Shown here one piece after another: positions 51,605 through 60,980 of a stretch of 64,000 nt of DNA; positions within the stretch are counted from its first letter, which is position 1; each line of letters begins with the position of its first letter. This DNA is from JANLSE01 sp038214135 (GTDB taxonomy: Bacteria; Chloroflexota; Chloroflexia; Chloroflexales; Roseiflexaceae), in NCBI GenBank assembly GCA_038214135.1, contig JBBQSD010000013.1:1-64000 (forward strand). The letters are read 5' to 3'. The notes under the pieces are model-generated. The model worked only from the letters and a program-made list of their open reading frames with translations, did not search any database and had not been told where the DNA came from. Position numbers and translations under genes: made by a program.

Positions 51605-53161
51605 TCACATTTTAATCGGGTATTGTTTGCGTCTACCAAGCCCCGCAGGCTTCAGCCTGCGGATTCTGAGGACATTCAATTCTGGCTCCTGACTCCTGAT
51701 TCCTGACTCCTCAGTATTTGTATGCAGCACCATTGCCAGCCCAATCACACCCCAGAACAGTGTGACCATATGGCTGAATTCGATATTAAAGAAATAGTGA
51801 TCAAGCAGGCCAACCGCCAGTGCCGCAGCAATACCAGCCTGAAGGCTCACCAGCCATGCCGCTCGCTCATCATCGCTATCGGCTGACCGCAATGCCTGCC
51901 AGCCCTGGCTGAAGAAGAAGCCAAGCATGCCCAGAAATGCTGCCAATCCGACCAATCCAGTGCGTTGGGCAACGGCCAAATAAACGCTCGAAACACCGGC
52001 GACAAGATCGATCTCGGGTGCCGAGCCAAAGCCAATCCCAAACACGGGGTAGGCTTGGATCACCGCAATTGCATTCTGGTATTCAGCCAGGCGCATCTGG
52101 TTGGCTTGATCGCGAAACTGCAGGCCATCCGTCACGCGGCTGATAAACTCTTCGCCAATCCCGAAACCAATCAGCAGCACGGCTGCCACTCCGCCAACTG
52201 CCAGAATGGCCCACCAGAGCCGCCGATAGCGCAGTGTGGCAACATACATCGCCGCAACAATCATACCACCCAACGCAGCGCGGGAATAGGTTAGAAACAA
52301 TGCCAACAGAACAACACCTGCCATCACGATCAGTAATCGGCGGGGCAGGATCGGGCGCTCTGTGACGGCCTGGGTGGCGATGATTGCGCCAACCAATGCC
52401 AGCATACCGCCATAACTATTTGGATCGACTGCGAGGCCGATTGCACGCTCAATGCCAGTGGTATCGTCCTCAATGAAGCGCAGCACGCGCCCATCGGTTG
52501 GGTAGCCGATCCGCCCGAATGCCACAAGGATCTGTTCTGCAAGACTATTTGGCAGCACGTACAGAATCAGGCCGATCAATGCCGCAATCGAGCCGCTGAT
52601 CATCAGGGCACGCAGCATCCAGCGTGCCTGGGCGCGGGTACGGATACAATTGACAACGCTAAAGAAGAACAGCACGCCAAGAAAGAATTTGAAATAGTTG
52701 TGCAGGGTCAGCGAATCGGGGCTCAGGTTCGAGCCAATCAAAAATGAAAAGATCGTCAGCCCCAGAAACCCAATCAGCGGCAGTCCGAGCGGAGTCAGTT
52801 CAAGCGCCGAATCTGGCCGTACGAGCATGCGTAAGATCCAGATCAGCAGCAGCAGCGCCAGGATCAGTTCAAGAAAATTAGGTGTGACGACCGCTTTGAA
52901 TGGCAGCGTTCCGAACGGCAGGATTGTCGCAATCGCTATCGAGCCAGCAATGCCATAATCGGTATTGGCCAGCAGCAGCCCTGCACCAGCAATACCAAGC
53001 AATGCAACAAACCCCGCCCAGATAGGCAGGAATGTCACTGCTGCGCCAGCCAACACACCAACCAGGATCGTCAGCCCGAGCACAGCCAGTGTGCTGAGAA
53101 TGGAGCGACGATGGAATGTGGCGGCAACTCGGTCTCGTAGATTATAAGCACTGCTCTGCAT
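51605..53161 (-). CDS. O-antigen ligase/polymerase-like membrane protein with repeat-derived tail
   Basis: 518 residues, about 12 helices, with the Wzy_C-type region around VLFLTYSRAALGGMIVAAMY and the long outer loop (EFISRVTDGLQFRDQANQMR... GIGFGSAPEID). Such proteins join or polymerise polysaccharide chains at the outer face. ATG 53161 is chosen; the frame extends upstream only as the antisense of the DUF58 gene. The last 30 or so residues (from about SGIRSQEPELN) are encoded by the CTGACTC heptamers and the REP dyad at 51643-51716, so the C-terminus has been rewritten by repeats. Confidence 0.87.
   Translation of the reverse strand: MQSSAYNLRDRVAATFHRRSILSTLAVLGLTILVGVLAGAAVTFLPIWAGFVALLGIAGAGLLLANTDYGIAGSIAIATILPFGTLPFKAVVTPNFLELILALLLLIWILRMLVRPDSALELTPLGLPLIGFLGLTIFSFLIGSNLSPDSLTLHNYFKFFLGVLFFFSVVNCIRTRAQARWMLRALMISGSIAALIGLILYVLPNSLAEQILVAFGRIGYPTDGRVLRFIEDDTTGIERAIGLAVDPNSYGGMLALVGAIIATQAVTERPILPRRLLIVMAGVVLLALFLTYSRAALGGMIVAAMYVATLRYRRLWWAILAVGGVAAVLLIGFGIGEEFISRVTDGLQFRDQANQMRLAEYQNAIAVIQAYPVFGIGFGSAPEIDLVAGVSSVYLAVAQRTGLVGLAAFLGMLGFFFSQGWQALRSADSDDERAAWLVSLQAGIAAALAVGLLDHYFFNIEFSHMVTLFWGVIGLAMVLHTNTEESGIRSQEPELNVLRIRRLKPAGLGRRKQYPIKM
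51643..51716. repeat. REP dyad and CTGACTC heptamers inside a coding 3' end
   Basis: CCGCAGGCTTCAGCCTGCGG (51643-51662) and tandem CTGACTC/CTGATTC units (51682-51716) lie within the last codons of the ligase-like gene. Confidence 0.85.
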
Positions 53162-53258
53162 AGGCTGGTATTGTACACCAACTTGGCCTGTCGAACGGGT
53201 AGATTTTGTATGGGTGTGATGTATGTTTTGCACCGATGTCCGTGCCCGTCGATTCGTT

Positions 53259-53330
53259 GGGGCGAACACAAGGTTCGCCCGCCATGGTCGTACGGCGATA
53301 TCCAATGTGGGCGAACCTCGTGTTCGCCCC
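53259..53330. repeat. Pair of inverted GGGCGAAC/GTTCGCCC palindromes
   Basis: 53259-53280 reads GGGGCGAAC-ACAAG-GTTCGCCC and 53309-53330 reads GGGCGAAC-CTCGT-GTTCGCCCC. They are near inverse complements, so the 72-bp block can also form one long stem. Related single copies lie at about 58480-58500 and 61993-62018. Confidence 0.85.
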
Positions 53331-53370
53331 TTCGCATGGTGTACCATTGACCGCCGATTGCAAGAGAATT

Positions 53371-53392
53371 CGTCATACCCTTTTGTATGACG
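53371..53392. promoter_or_regulatory. Dyad CGTCATAC...GTATGACG in divergent promoter region
   Basis: A perfect 8-bp inverted repeat with six bases between, just before a weak TTGCCC-17-TACGAT promoter (53394-53422) for the DUF58 gene. A repressor site or a stem are both possible. Confidence 0.45.
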
Positions 53393-53462
53393 ATTGCCCA
53401 CCAGGAACAAATATGCTACGATGCGTCGAGATAAACTACTCCAGACCATGTGAGTTATTGTT

Positions 53463-54773
53463 ATGATCCCAACCCCGCGCCTGCTGTTGTTGCTGTTGCT
53501 TGGATCTGCGCTCACGGCTGGCGTGGCGCTTGCGCCAGTTCTGATCTGGCTGGCGATTGCATATCTGCTTGTTGTTGCCGCACTGGTTGTGGTTGATTTC
53601 CAGCTCACCAGCCGCCCTTCCGATCTAGAGGTTGAGCGAATATGTGATGCGCGGCTCTCCCTTGGCGCAGAAAATCTGATCACGCTGCTGATTGCAAACC
53701 GCAGTGCCCGGCCACTAGCGCTCCAGGTACGCGATGAATACCCATACCAGTTTGTCTGTAATGCGCTGACGCTCACTGGCCCTGTGGCGGCCTATGGGTT
53801 GTGTGAACTGCGCTACTATGTCAAGCCGCTTCAACGCGGTGATTATACATTTGGTGATCTGAATATTCGCTATGTGAGCCTGCTGAAGACGTTTATGCGC
53901 CAGGCACGCTACCCAGCCACAGCGCCGATCAAGGTCTACCCGAATGTGCTCGATATTCGCAAATACGATCTGCAGGCCCGCAAGGGGCTGCTGTTCGAAC
54001 CTGGCCTACGGGCTACCCGCGTGTATGGCCAGGGGACCGAGTTTGAACGGCTGCGTGAATATAGCACTGATGATGAATTCCGGCGGATCAACTGGAAGGC
54101 AACGGCGCGGCGTGGCAAGCCAATTGCCGCCGAATACGAAACCGAGCGCAGCCAGTATGTGATCAGCGTGATCGATAGTGGCCGGCTTATGCGCCCGCCA
54201 ATTGGTGATCTGGCCAAGATCGACTATGCGATCAACACGGCTCTGCTGCTCTCGTATGTTGCCACCCTGAAAGGCGATCATGTGGGGCTGCTGACATTCG
54301 CCGATGATGTGCAAACCTACCTCGCGCCAAAACGCGGCAAGGGTCAGTTCTATCGCATGCTGGAGGCGCTGTATAACGTTCAGTATGAACCAGTCGAGGC
54401 CGATTATGGGCAGGCGCTCTCGTATCTGGGAATCCGGCACAAGCGCCGTTCGCTGGTGGTGCTGTTCACCGATCTTGTGACACTTGATGCTGCCAAACCG
54501 CTGATCGCGCATATGAGCCGCCTGGCTCAACGCCATCTGCCGCTGTGTGTTGTTATCTCTGATCCAAATATCACTGCACTCGCCGCCCAACCAGCTACCA
54601 GTTCGGCAGCCGTATACCAACGCACCGTTGCCGAAACCCTGGTTGATGAACGCCGGATTGTGCTCGATACACTCCAGCGCAGCGGGGTGCTGACGCTCGA
54701 TGTGCCTGCGGATCAATTAAGTGTTGCGGTGATCAACCGTTACCTGGAGCTGAAAGGGCGTGGGGCGATATAG
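53463..54773 (+). CDS. DUF58 protein (vWA-like)
   Basis: 436 residues. Two N-terminal hydrophobic helices (about 6-45), a beta domain, then the DUF58 core RVYGQGTEFERLREYSTDDE with FRRINWKATARRG, followed by a vWA-like fold with a partial metal motif (VISVIDSGRLM; VVLFTDLVT). DUF58 proteins are usually encoded with a MoxR ATPase and transglutaminase-like proteins; neither is adjacent here. The role is thought to be in maturation of surface or metal proteins. Confidence 0.92.
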   Translation: MIPTPRLLLLLLLGSALTAGVALAPVLIWLAIAYLLVVAALVVVDFQLTSRPSDLEVERICDARLSLGAENLITLLIANRSARPLALQVRDEYPYQFVCNALTLTGPVAAYGLCELRYYVKPLQRGDYTFGDLNIRYVSLLKTFMRQARYPATAPIKVYPNVLDIRKYDLQARKGLLFEPGLRATRVYGQGTEFERLREYSTDDEFRRINWKATARRGKPIAAEYETERSQYVISVIDSGRLMRPPIGDLAKIDYAINTALLLSYVATLKGDHVGLLTFADDVQTYLAPKRGKGQFYRMLEALYNVQYEPVEADYGQALSYLGIRHKRRSLVVLFTDLVTLDAAKPLIAHMSRLAQRHLPLCVVISDPNITALAAQPATSSAAVYQRTVAETLVDERRIVLDTLQRSGVLTLDVPADQLSVAVINRYLELKGRGAI

Positions 54774-54950
54774 AGCAGGAGTCAGAAGTCAGATATCCAT
54801 GCGGCTCCGCCGCTCACGTGATTCATGAAAATCGCCGACGTTGGTGGCGCTCAGACAGTCGGATTCGGCTATTTTCATATCAGAAGTCAGCAGTTGTGCT
54901 ACTGACCTAGCTTAGGCCCATTCTGACTCCTGACTCCTGACTCCTGAATA
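54774..54950. repeat. Gap with heptamer arrays in both orientations
   Basis: CAGAAGT/CAGGAGT units lie at 54776-54795 and tandem CTGACTC units at 54921-54947, inverted relative to each other. Between them GAAAATCGCCGA... TCGGCTATTTTC can pair. Convergent genes flank it. Confidence 0.75.
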
Positions 54951-55886
54951 CTAGGCCAGCACCGCATTAACTTCCGCAAATTCCTCGGTGGTCAATGCCC
55001 AATCGCCTGCCTTGGCATTGGCCTGTACCTGTGCCAGGCTGGTTGCGCCAGAGATCACCGATGCCGTCCGTGGTTGGGCCAGAATCCAGGCATGCGCCAG
55101 TTCGGCCATCGTGTGACTGCGCTCCTGCGCCCAGGCCGTGAGTTGTTCGACCTTCGAATAATTGGCGTCGGTCATGTAGCGCTGCACATAGGCACTATTC
55201 TCGCCGCGTGATCCAGCCGGTGCCGGTTCATTGCGCCGATACTTGCCGGTCAGGAAGCCGCCTGCCAATGGGAAATAGGGCAAAATGCCAACGTTATAGG
55301 CGTTGCAGTAGGGCACCAGTTCCTTCTCAATATCGCGCTCGAACATATTATAGTGTGGCTGAATAGTGACAAATGGCGACCAGCCGCGCACATCGGCCAG
55401 TAGATTGGCACGGGCGAGCTGCCAGGCCGCAAAGTTCGAGGCACCAACATAGCGGATCTTGCCACTGCGAACAAGATCATCAAGGGTTCGCAGAGTCTCC
55501 TCAACTGGTGTGGCAACATCCCAGCTATGGATCTGATACAGATCAATATGATCGCTCTGCAAACGATTCAAACTGGCTTCCACACCCTGGATAATATGGT
55601 AGCGCGATGCGCCGCGATCATTAGGCCCCTGGCTCACCGGATGAAACACCTTGGTCGCCAATACAACCTGTTGCCAACGGCCCTTCAGCGCAATGCCAAG
55701 CGTTTCCTCGGATTTGCCGCCGGTATACACATCGGCGGTATCGATAAAATTGATGCCCACATCGATTGCACCAGCAATAATCTCGTTCACACCCTGCTGA
55801 TCCACCTTACCGCCAAACTGATTGGTGCCAAGGCCGATTGCGGAGACACGCACACCTGCATTCCCAAGCTGCCGATACTGCATCAT
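54951..55886 (-). CDS. Aldo/keto reductase
   Basis: 311 residues: YRQLGNAGVRVSAIGLGTNQFGG at the start, NFIDTADVYTGGKSEE (catalytic Asp and Tyr), VVLATKV (Lys), IDLYQIHSWD (His), and a C-terminal RTASVISGATSLAQVQAN for NADPH. It belongs to the Kv-beta/YajO-like group. It reduces carbonyls, substrate unknown. The tandem ATG at 55886/55883 both look usable. Confidence 0.95.
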   Translation of the reverse strand: MMQYRQLGNAGVRVSAIGLGTNQFGGKVDQQGVNEIIAGAIDVGINFIDTADVYTGGKSEETLGIALKGRWQQVVLATKVFHPVSQGPNDRGASRYHIIQGVEASLNRLQSDHIDLYQIHSWDVATPVEETLRTLDDLVRSGKIRYVGASNFAAWQLARANLLADVRGWSPFVTIQPHYNMFERDIEKELVPYCNAYNVGILPYFPLAGGFLTGKYRRNEPAPAGSRGENSAYVQRYMTDANYSKVEQLTAWAQERSHTMAELAHAWILAQPRTASVISGATSLAQVQANAKAGDWALTTEEFAEVNAVLA

Positions 55887-56284
55887 TCACTCCCAAACGC
55901 ATTGAGCAATTCGCTCCGTGTACTCATTTGGCAGTAGTGTACCATAGCTCCATGTCGCTGCGCTTATATTATGGTCTATGCGCCCTGTGTCCGTTTTCGT
56001 CAGCGAGGCTGCCTTTCAATGAATGATTATGGCTGTTCGCTTGTTTCCGTGTTTCTTGTTTAAAGAATGCAGGTGGCCCTTCAACGCCCGTTGATCATGC
56101 CACGGCTGCTGGCGATACATAATTGTGGCTGGTTCCCTCACCCTGGCCGCTCTCCCATTGGGAGAGGGGCAGCGCAGCAGGGGATGAGGGCAAGTTCAGG
56201 GTTGGTTCTTGGTTTGCAATTCTGACTCCTGACTCCTGACTCCTGAATAGTTAGTTCCGCATCCAGACGTGTTATACTACTCCC
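55887..56284 (+). repeat. Gap with three repeat families and a -10 box
   Basis: 56070-56120 holds the TGCCACGGCTG-type block. 56138-56190 holds a CCCTCACCC...GGGATGAGGG dyad around CTCTCCC-ATT-GGGAGAG. 56218-56248 holds tandem CTGACTC. TG-T-TATACT (56270-56278) ends six bases before the CYTH ATG, a leaderless layout. 55930-56060 looks unremarkable. Confidence 0.7.
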
Positions 56285-56914
56285 ATGAACATCCCTCGTG
56301 AAATAGAAGCCAAATACGCTGTTGCTGATCCGCGCCTGTTTATGGATCTGCTGGCTCTATCGGGTATTGGGCCATTTACCCTTGCTCCCGATCCAGAACC
56401 GATTGATCAGATTAACACCTACTTCGATACTCCTGATCGTCGATTGCGTGCGGCTCGCTATGGCTTTCGTATCCGTTTGGCCCAGGGGATGGCTATTGCC
56501 ACACTCAAGGGCCCGGCAACGATACAGGACGATATTCATACGCGCTCGGAATGGGAAGCCGAGCTCACCAGCGAGAAGCCAGATGATCTGCCATTTGGTG
56601 AGCTTCGGGATCGCCTACTGGCGCTGACGGCACAGCAGCCACTGCTGCCAACACTCTCGATCCGCACCAATCGCCATATCATCATCGCAATCCGTGAGCG
56701 GCAGCCAATTGCCGAAATTGCCCTTGATGATTATGTGATTACTGCTGGTTCGCATCAGCAGCGGAATTATGAACTTGAACTCGAATTATTGCGAACTGGT
56801 CAGCCCGATGATCTGAAGGAATTGGCTTCTCTTTTGCATGCCCGCTATGCCCTGGTTGCCGAATCACGTAGCAAACTTGAGCGCGGACTTGCGCTCCTAG
56901 AAGGTGCATCATGA
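56285..56914 (+). CDS. CYTH-domain (triphosphate tunnel) protein
   Basis: 209 residues. REIEAKYAV at the N-terminus is the ExExK signature. YFDTPDRRLRAARYGFRIRL and ATLKG follow, then SEWEAEL and LELELLR, giving the alternating Glu/Lys/Arg tunnel that binds triphosphates with divalent metal. Members hydrolyse tripolyphosphate or other triphosphates. It is followed, with a four-base overlap, by a CHAD protein, the usual partner in polyphosphate metabolism. Confidence 0.93.
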   Translation: MNIPREIEAKYAVADPRLFMDLLALSGIGPFTLAPDPEPIDQINTYFDTPDRRLRAARYGFRIRLAQGMAIATLKGPATIQDDIHTRSEWEAELTSEKPDDLPFGELRDRLLALTAQQPLLPTLSIRTNRHIIIAIRERQPIAEIALDDYVITAGSHQQRNYELELELLRTGQPDDLKELASLLHARYALVAESRSKLERGLALLEGAS

Positions 56915-58410
56915 CGACGCGAAATTCCAGCGCTATCCTGCTTGGGGTTGGCATTACACGTCTCAGTACGACTGCTCTGGCACTGTTTGATCAGGCTGGT
57001 TCTGTGCTGCGCCTGCCCGAACGGATGCGCAGGCTGTTGCAGCTTGCCGCTGAAGCCCTGGCGGATGCGCGCGCACGCTCGGCGGATAACCCAGATCGGG
57101 CGGCTCGTGAGGCGCTGCTGGCTGCACCATTGGCCGATCTCGATCCAGAAGATCGGGCGTTGGCTGCCTGCGCTGCTGCCTTCCAACGCGAGAAGCTGCG
57201 TAGCCATCGTGAGGTCGCTTATCTGCGCCTGAATGATCGTGATCGCGAACGCGCTCTTCGCCTGGCCGCCATCCTACAGCTTGCCGATGCGATTGCTCAG
57301 ACATCGGCAGTACAGCTTTTGGTGCGAACCGATCTGGATGAAACAACAATCCTGATCGAAGGGCCGGGCTGTAGCGAACTGACCGATGGTGTTAGCGCAC
57401 GGAGCGAATTATGGCGTGAATCGATTGGGAAGCTGGCGATTGTTGGCGGCGAAGCAGATGTGCCGCTTGCCCACGATGAACCAGAGCGCCATTCGATTCC
57501 CGCCGCATTGGATGAACTGAGCGGTGCTGAACTGGCTGGCGAGGGGGCGCGGCGGGTGCTGCGGCGTTTCTTTGAGCGCCTGCTCACCCGCGAGGAAGCG
57601 ATCCGCAAGGGCGAAGATCCCGAAGATGTTCATCAGATGCGCGTCGCAACCAGGCGTCTACGGGCATCGCTGCAGGTTGCAGAATCGATCTATGATCCAG
57701 ATCTGATCCAACAGTTCCGCAAGGGCCTACGGCGAGCTGCTCAAGCGCTGGCGGTTGTTCGCGATCAGGATGTATTCCTCATGGCAATCCACAAACATCG
57801 GTCAGAGCTTGCCGATACAGAAGCAGCTCTGCTGGATCGATTGATTGCGGCTGTCGAAACCGAACGAGCTGCGGCGCGTACACAGATGCTGGCCGATTTT
57901 CAATCGCGCCGCTACCTGCGCTTCAAACACGATTTCGCGGAGTTTCTGACAACCCCTGGCAGTGGGTTAGCGGATCTTCCGGCAACTGGTGTGCCAGCAC
58001 GGGTTCGCGATATAGCAGGAAGCGCGATCTGGCATCGCTATGAGCAATGGCGTGCGTTTGAAGTGGCGCTCAGCAATGCACCAGATGAACTGTTGCATCA
58101 GGCACGGATTGCTGGGAAGCGCCTGCGCTACACATTCGAATTCTTTGGCCCTGCGCTTGGCCCAAAACTGAACGAACTGCTTGAGCAGCTTGCTGAACTG
58201 CAAGAACACCTGGGCTTGCTTCAGGATGGCGTAACCGCCCGCACCCATATTGCTGCACTCGATCTGCTGGAGGACCCTGGCGCACAGGCATACCTTGCCT
58301 TTCTGGAAACGCGTCATGCGGCGTTATTGGCCGATCTGCCGCGCCTGTGGGATCGGGTTGCCAATGGCACCTACCGCCGACGGTTGTTCGAAATGATTGC
58401 GCGGATGTAG
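56911..58410 (+). CDS. CHAD-domain protein with Ppx/GppA-type helical N-terminus
   Basis: 499 residues. Residues about 30-130 (LLQLAAEALADARARSADNP; LAACAAAFQREKLRSHREVA; LRLAAILQLADAIAQ) resemble the C-terminal HD-like domain of exopolyphosphatase Ppx. The CHAD domain follows from about 215 (EDVHQMRVATRRLRASLQVA; HQARIAGKRLRYTFEFFGPA), with conserved His and Arg that bind polyphosphate. The catalytic His-Asp of HD enzymes is not seen. Coupled to the CYTH gene, it probably targets that enzyme to polyphosphate (inference). Confidence 0.92.
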   Translation: MTTRNSSAILLGVGITRLSTTALALFDQAGSVLRLPERMRRLLQLAAEALADARARSADNPDRAAREALLAAPLADLDPEDRALAACAAAFQREKLRSHREVAYLRLNDRDRERALRLAAILQLADAIAQTSAVQLLVRTDLDETTILIEGPGCSELTDGVSARSELWRESIGKLAIVGGEADVPLAHDEPERHSIPAALDELSGAELAGEGARRVLRRFFERLLTREEAIRKGEDPEDVHQMRVATRRLRASLQVAESIYDPDLIQQFRKGLRRAAQALAVVRDQDVFLMAIHKHRSELADTEAALLDRLIAAVETERAAARTQMLADFQSRRYLRFKHDFAEFLTTPGSGLADLPATGVPARVRDIAGSAIWHRYEQWRAFEVALSNAPDELLHQARIAGKRLRYTFEFFGPALGPKLNELLEQLAELQEHLGLLQDGVTARTHIAALDLLEDPGAQAYLAFLETRHAALLADLPRLWDRVANGTYRRRLFEMIARM

Positions 58411-58517
58411 GGTAGGGCAGCGTATTTATCCGCAGATGACGCAGATTTTACAGATGATTGGTATCATGATGCACCATCGCGGGCGAACACGAGGTTCGCC
58501 TCTACACGACGCCTGGC
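58411..58517. repeat. Short gap with direct repeats and a palindrome
   Basis: GCAGAT/ACAGAT-type direct repeats (about 58430-58460) and one GGGCGAAC-ACGAG-GTTCGCC dyad (about 58480-58500) of the family at 53259-53330. Confidence 0.7.
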
Positions 58518-59750
58518 ATGGAGACCATTGCAGACCAATATGTCGCATCATGGAGTGAGGTATTGATCCGAATCTTGCGTGTGCCGCCACTGGGAATTAT
58601 CCTGGTGGCGGTTTTTGTTGATCTGCTTGGCTATGGCATCATCATCCCACTGCTACCAATTGTGATTGAACGGCTTGGCGGCGGCGCTACGCTTGTTGGC
58701 ATTCTGGCAGCGTTGTATGCCCTTATTCAGGGGTTGTGCGGCCCTTTGCTTGGTGCAGCCTCGGATCGCTATGGGCGGCGGCCAATATTATTGCTATGCC
58801 TGCTTGGTACTGGTACCAGTTATCTGTTGCTTGGCCTGGCTCAATCACTGCCACTTCTGGCATTTGCCATGCTTCTGGATGCACTGACAGGGGCGAATCT
58901 GAGTACGGCACAGGCCTATGTTGCCGATACAGCCACGCCAGCAGCGCGTGCCCATAGCTTTGGGTTGCTGGGAATCGCCTTTGCGCTTGGTGTCACCGTT
59001 GGCCCAACGCTTGGTGGGCTGTTGAGTACGCTTGGGCCGAGTGTGCCAGCATTCGCTGCAGGGACGATGGCCCTGCTTAATCTTTTGCTGATGCTTGTTG
59101 CGTTGCCGGAATCACTGCCGCCAGAGCGACGCACACAGCACTTGCCAAATCCATTTGCGCCATTGATCGGCCCGACGATGGCTGCTGGAATCCGCCGCCT
59201 GTTGCTGATGGTGATGCTGATCAATCTGGCCTTTGCTGGATTGCAGAGCAATTTTCCAATCTTCAGCCGGGCGCGATTTGGCTGGGATACCGCTGCGAAC
59301 GCCTATTTCTTTGCCTTTGTTGGGTTGTGTGCCGTGCTGACACAGGGGTTGCTGCTTGGGCTTCTGCGCCGCAGTGTTTCGGAGCAATGGCTGGTATTGG
59401 CCGGTGCAGCGCTGATGGCTGGCGCACTGCCGCTGCTCGGCCTTGTTTCTAGTGGATGGATGCTCTACCCGCTGGCTGCTGCGGTTGCATTGGGTAGTAA
59501 CCTGTGCATTCCCAGCCTTACCAGCCTATTGATTGGTCATGGGGATGAGACAATGCAGGGCCGCATTCTGGGTATGCAACAGATCGCGATCAATCTTGCG
59601 CTTGCCGCTGGCCCACTGATTGCTGGAATCGCCTATGATTGGGCCGGGCCGACAGCACCATACCTGGCCGGCGGGGTGTTCGCCTTGCTGGCGCTAGGTG
59701 TTGGGTATATGCAGAATCGTCGCCACCGCCCGACCAACCCCATCCTCTGA
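58518..59750 (+). CDS. MFS exporter (TetA-like, 12 helices)
   Basis: 410 residues. LVAVFVDLLGYGIIIPLLPI is the motif D/helix 1 start of the TetA group; GAASDRYGRRPILLLCL is motif A. About 12 helices. It is related to tetracycline and other drug/H+ antiporters, substrate unknown. The N-terminal 25 residues (METIADQYVASWSEV) are an unusual soluble lead; an internal start is possible. Its 3' end overlaps the convergent glycosyltransferase by 57 bases. Confidence 0.93.
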   Translation: METIADQYVASWSEVLIRILRVPPLGIILVAVFVDLLGYGIIIPLLPIVIERLGGGATLVGILAALYALIQGLCGPLLGAASDRYGRRPILLLCLLGTGTSYLLLGLAQSLPLLAFAMLLDALTGANLSTAQAYVADTATPAARAHSFGLLGIAFALGVTVGPTLGGLLSTLGPSVPAFAAGTMALLNLLLMLVALPESLPPERRTQHLPNPFAPLIGPTMAAGIRRLLLMVMLINLAFAGLQSNFPIFSRARFGWDTAANAYFFAFVGLCAVLTQGLLLGLLRRSVSEQWLVLAGAALMAGALPLLGLVSSGWMLYPLAAAVALGSNLCIPSLTSLLIGHGDETMQGRILGMQQIAINLALAAGPLIAGIAYDWAGPTAPYLAGGVFALLALGVGYMQNRRHRPTNPIL

Positions 59751-60980
59751 ACGAATTGCATGGCCCAGCATGGCTGCCTGGCCCTGAATGGGTGTGCTGG
59801 TTGCGATTCGCAGTGCTGCTGCCAGCCGATCCGGCGTAAGCGATCGCATGGCAATCGGCGGGCTGCCAGCACCCAGATCGGCGATCCTCTGGCCCCAGAA
59901 CCATTGATCGATGCCAACTGGCACAGAAATCGATGGCCGCCCAGCCCGTAATGCGGCAGCTGTCGTTCCTGCACCACCATGATGCACAACCGCAGCAACA
60001 TGCGGAAACAGCCGATCATGCCAGATCGAGCCAACCACACATAGATCGTCTGCCACACGGCCAACCGGCAACAGATCGCTGAATGCCAATATAGCTCGCT
60101 GCCCAGCCTGGCGCAGCCCTGCAATCACAATGTTGGCTAGATCTGCGCGGCGCTGGTTGCCCATACTGCCAAAGCCGACATACATGGGTGATGGGCCAGT
60201 AGCCAGAAAGTGAGCCAGATTAGCTGGTATGTCTGCATCGGGCGGGCTATCCACAAACCAGTAGCCAGTCGTGTGCCATTGAGCTGGCCAATCGGCTGGC
60301 GGTGGCACAATTCGTGGGCTGAAGCCATACACAATCGGCGTGCCCTGGATTTCTGCGAACGGGCCACCACGAGGCCAGGAATTCATCCCAAGTGCTGTTC
60401 TGCGCCAATGCTTGATCTCGGTTTGCCAGGGCATCCACAGTGAACGCTCGATCAGCGTATGGCTCAGGCGATTAAGCCGCCCTCCGAGCGAGCGAGTCCA
60501 GGGCAGCAGCGGGCTTGGAAACGCAGCAGTTGGCCCAGTGGGCTGGAGCAATGCCAACACACAGGGTCTTCCCAGCGCTTGCGCGAGCTGGCCAGCGAAT
60601 GCAGCCGTTGGCAGGGATGCGATGATCATGGAAGCGCCCTGTGCCTGCTGCCATGCCGATTGCAGCATCCGCGCATATACAGGCCGCGCAGCCTGTAGGT
60701 AGCGCATGGTTGTGAGCAGGTTCCGCAGAGGGTTGCCATCGTACACCAGCGCCGCATGCCATTCTGGAGCAGCAAGCAGCGCATTCAGGTCACCATCAAG
60801 CGGTGCATAGGCCAGCCCGCGCTCACGAATAAACGTAGCAAATGGCCTGTGGGTCACGAAACGCACCGGGCGGCCAGCAGCCTGAAGACCAAGCCCTAGT
60901 GCAATGAGCGGCTGGATATCGCCACGAGTGCCGCTCGTCAGAATCACAATTGGCTTATTGGATGCAGCAGGCCTGTTCAT
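59694..60980 (-). CDS. GT1-family (UGT-like) glycosyltransferase
   Basis: 428 residues, GT-B fold. VILTSGTRGDIQPLIALGLG starts the acceptor domain. The donor domain has FGSMG and VAAVVHHGGAGTTAAALRAG, then PSISVPVGIDQWFWGQRI, the UGT-type nucleotide-sugar loop (HxGxGT, Q/D-Q). This is the sterol/macrolide/flavonoid glycosyltransferase group. It overlaps birA by four bases upstream and the MFS gene downstream. The exporter-plus-glycosyltransferase arrangement may handle one lipid or toxin (speculative). Confidence 0.93.
   Translation of the reverse strand: MNRPAASNKPIVILTSGTRGDIQPLIALGLGLQAAGRPVRFVTHRPFATFIRERGLAYAPLDGDLNALLAAPEWHAALVYDGNPLRNLLTTMRYLQAARPVYARMLQSAWQQAQGASMIIASLPTAAFAGQLAQALGRPCVLALLQPTGPTAAFPSPLLPWTRSLGGRLNRLSHTLIERSLWMPWQTEIKHWRRTALGMNSWPRGGPFAEIQGTPIVYGFSPRIVPPPADWPAQWHTTGYWFVDSPPDADIPANLAHFLATGPSPMYVGFGSMGNQRRADLANIVIAGLRQAGQRAILAFSDLLPVGRVADDLCVVGSIWHDRLFPHVAAVVHHGGAGTTAAALRAGRPSISVPVGIDQWFWGQRIADLGAGSPPIAMRSLTPDRLAAALRIATSTPIQGQAAMLGHAIRSEDGVGRAVATILHIPNT

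Noticed and set aside
53162..53776. Long N-terminal extension of the ligase-like protein
   Set aside because: It is the antisense of the DUF58 gene start and two palindromes; composition is Ser/Arg-rich as in shadow frames.
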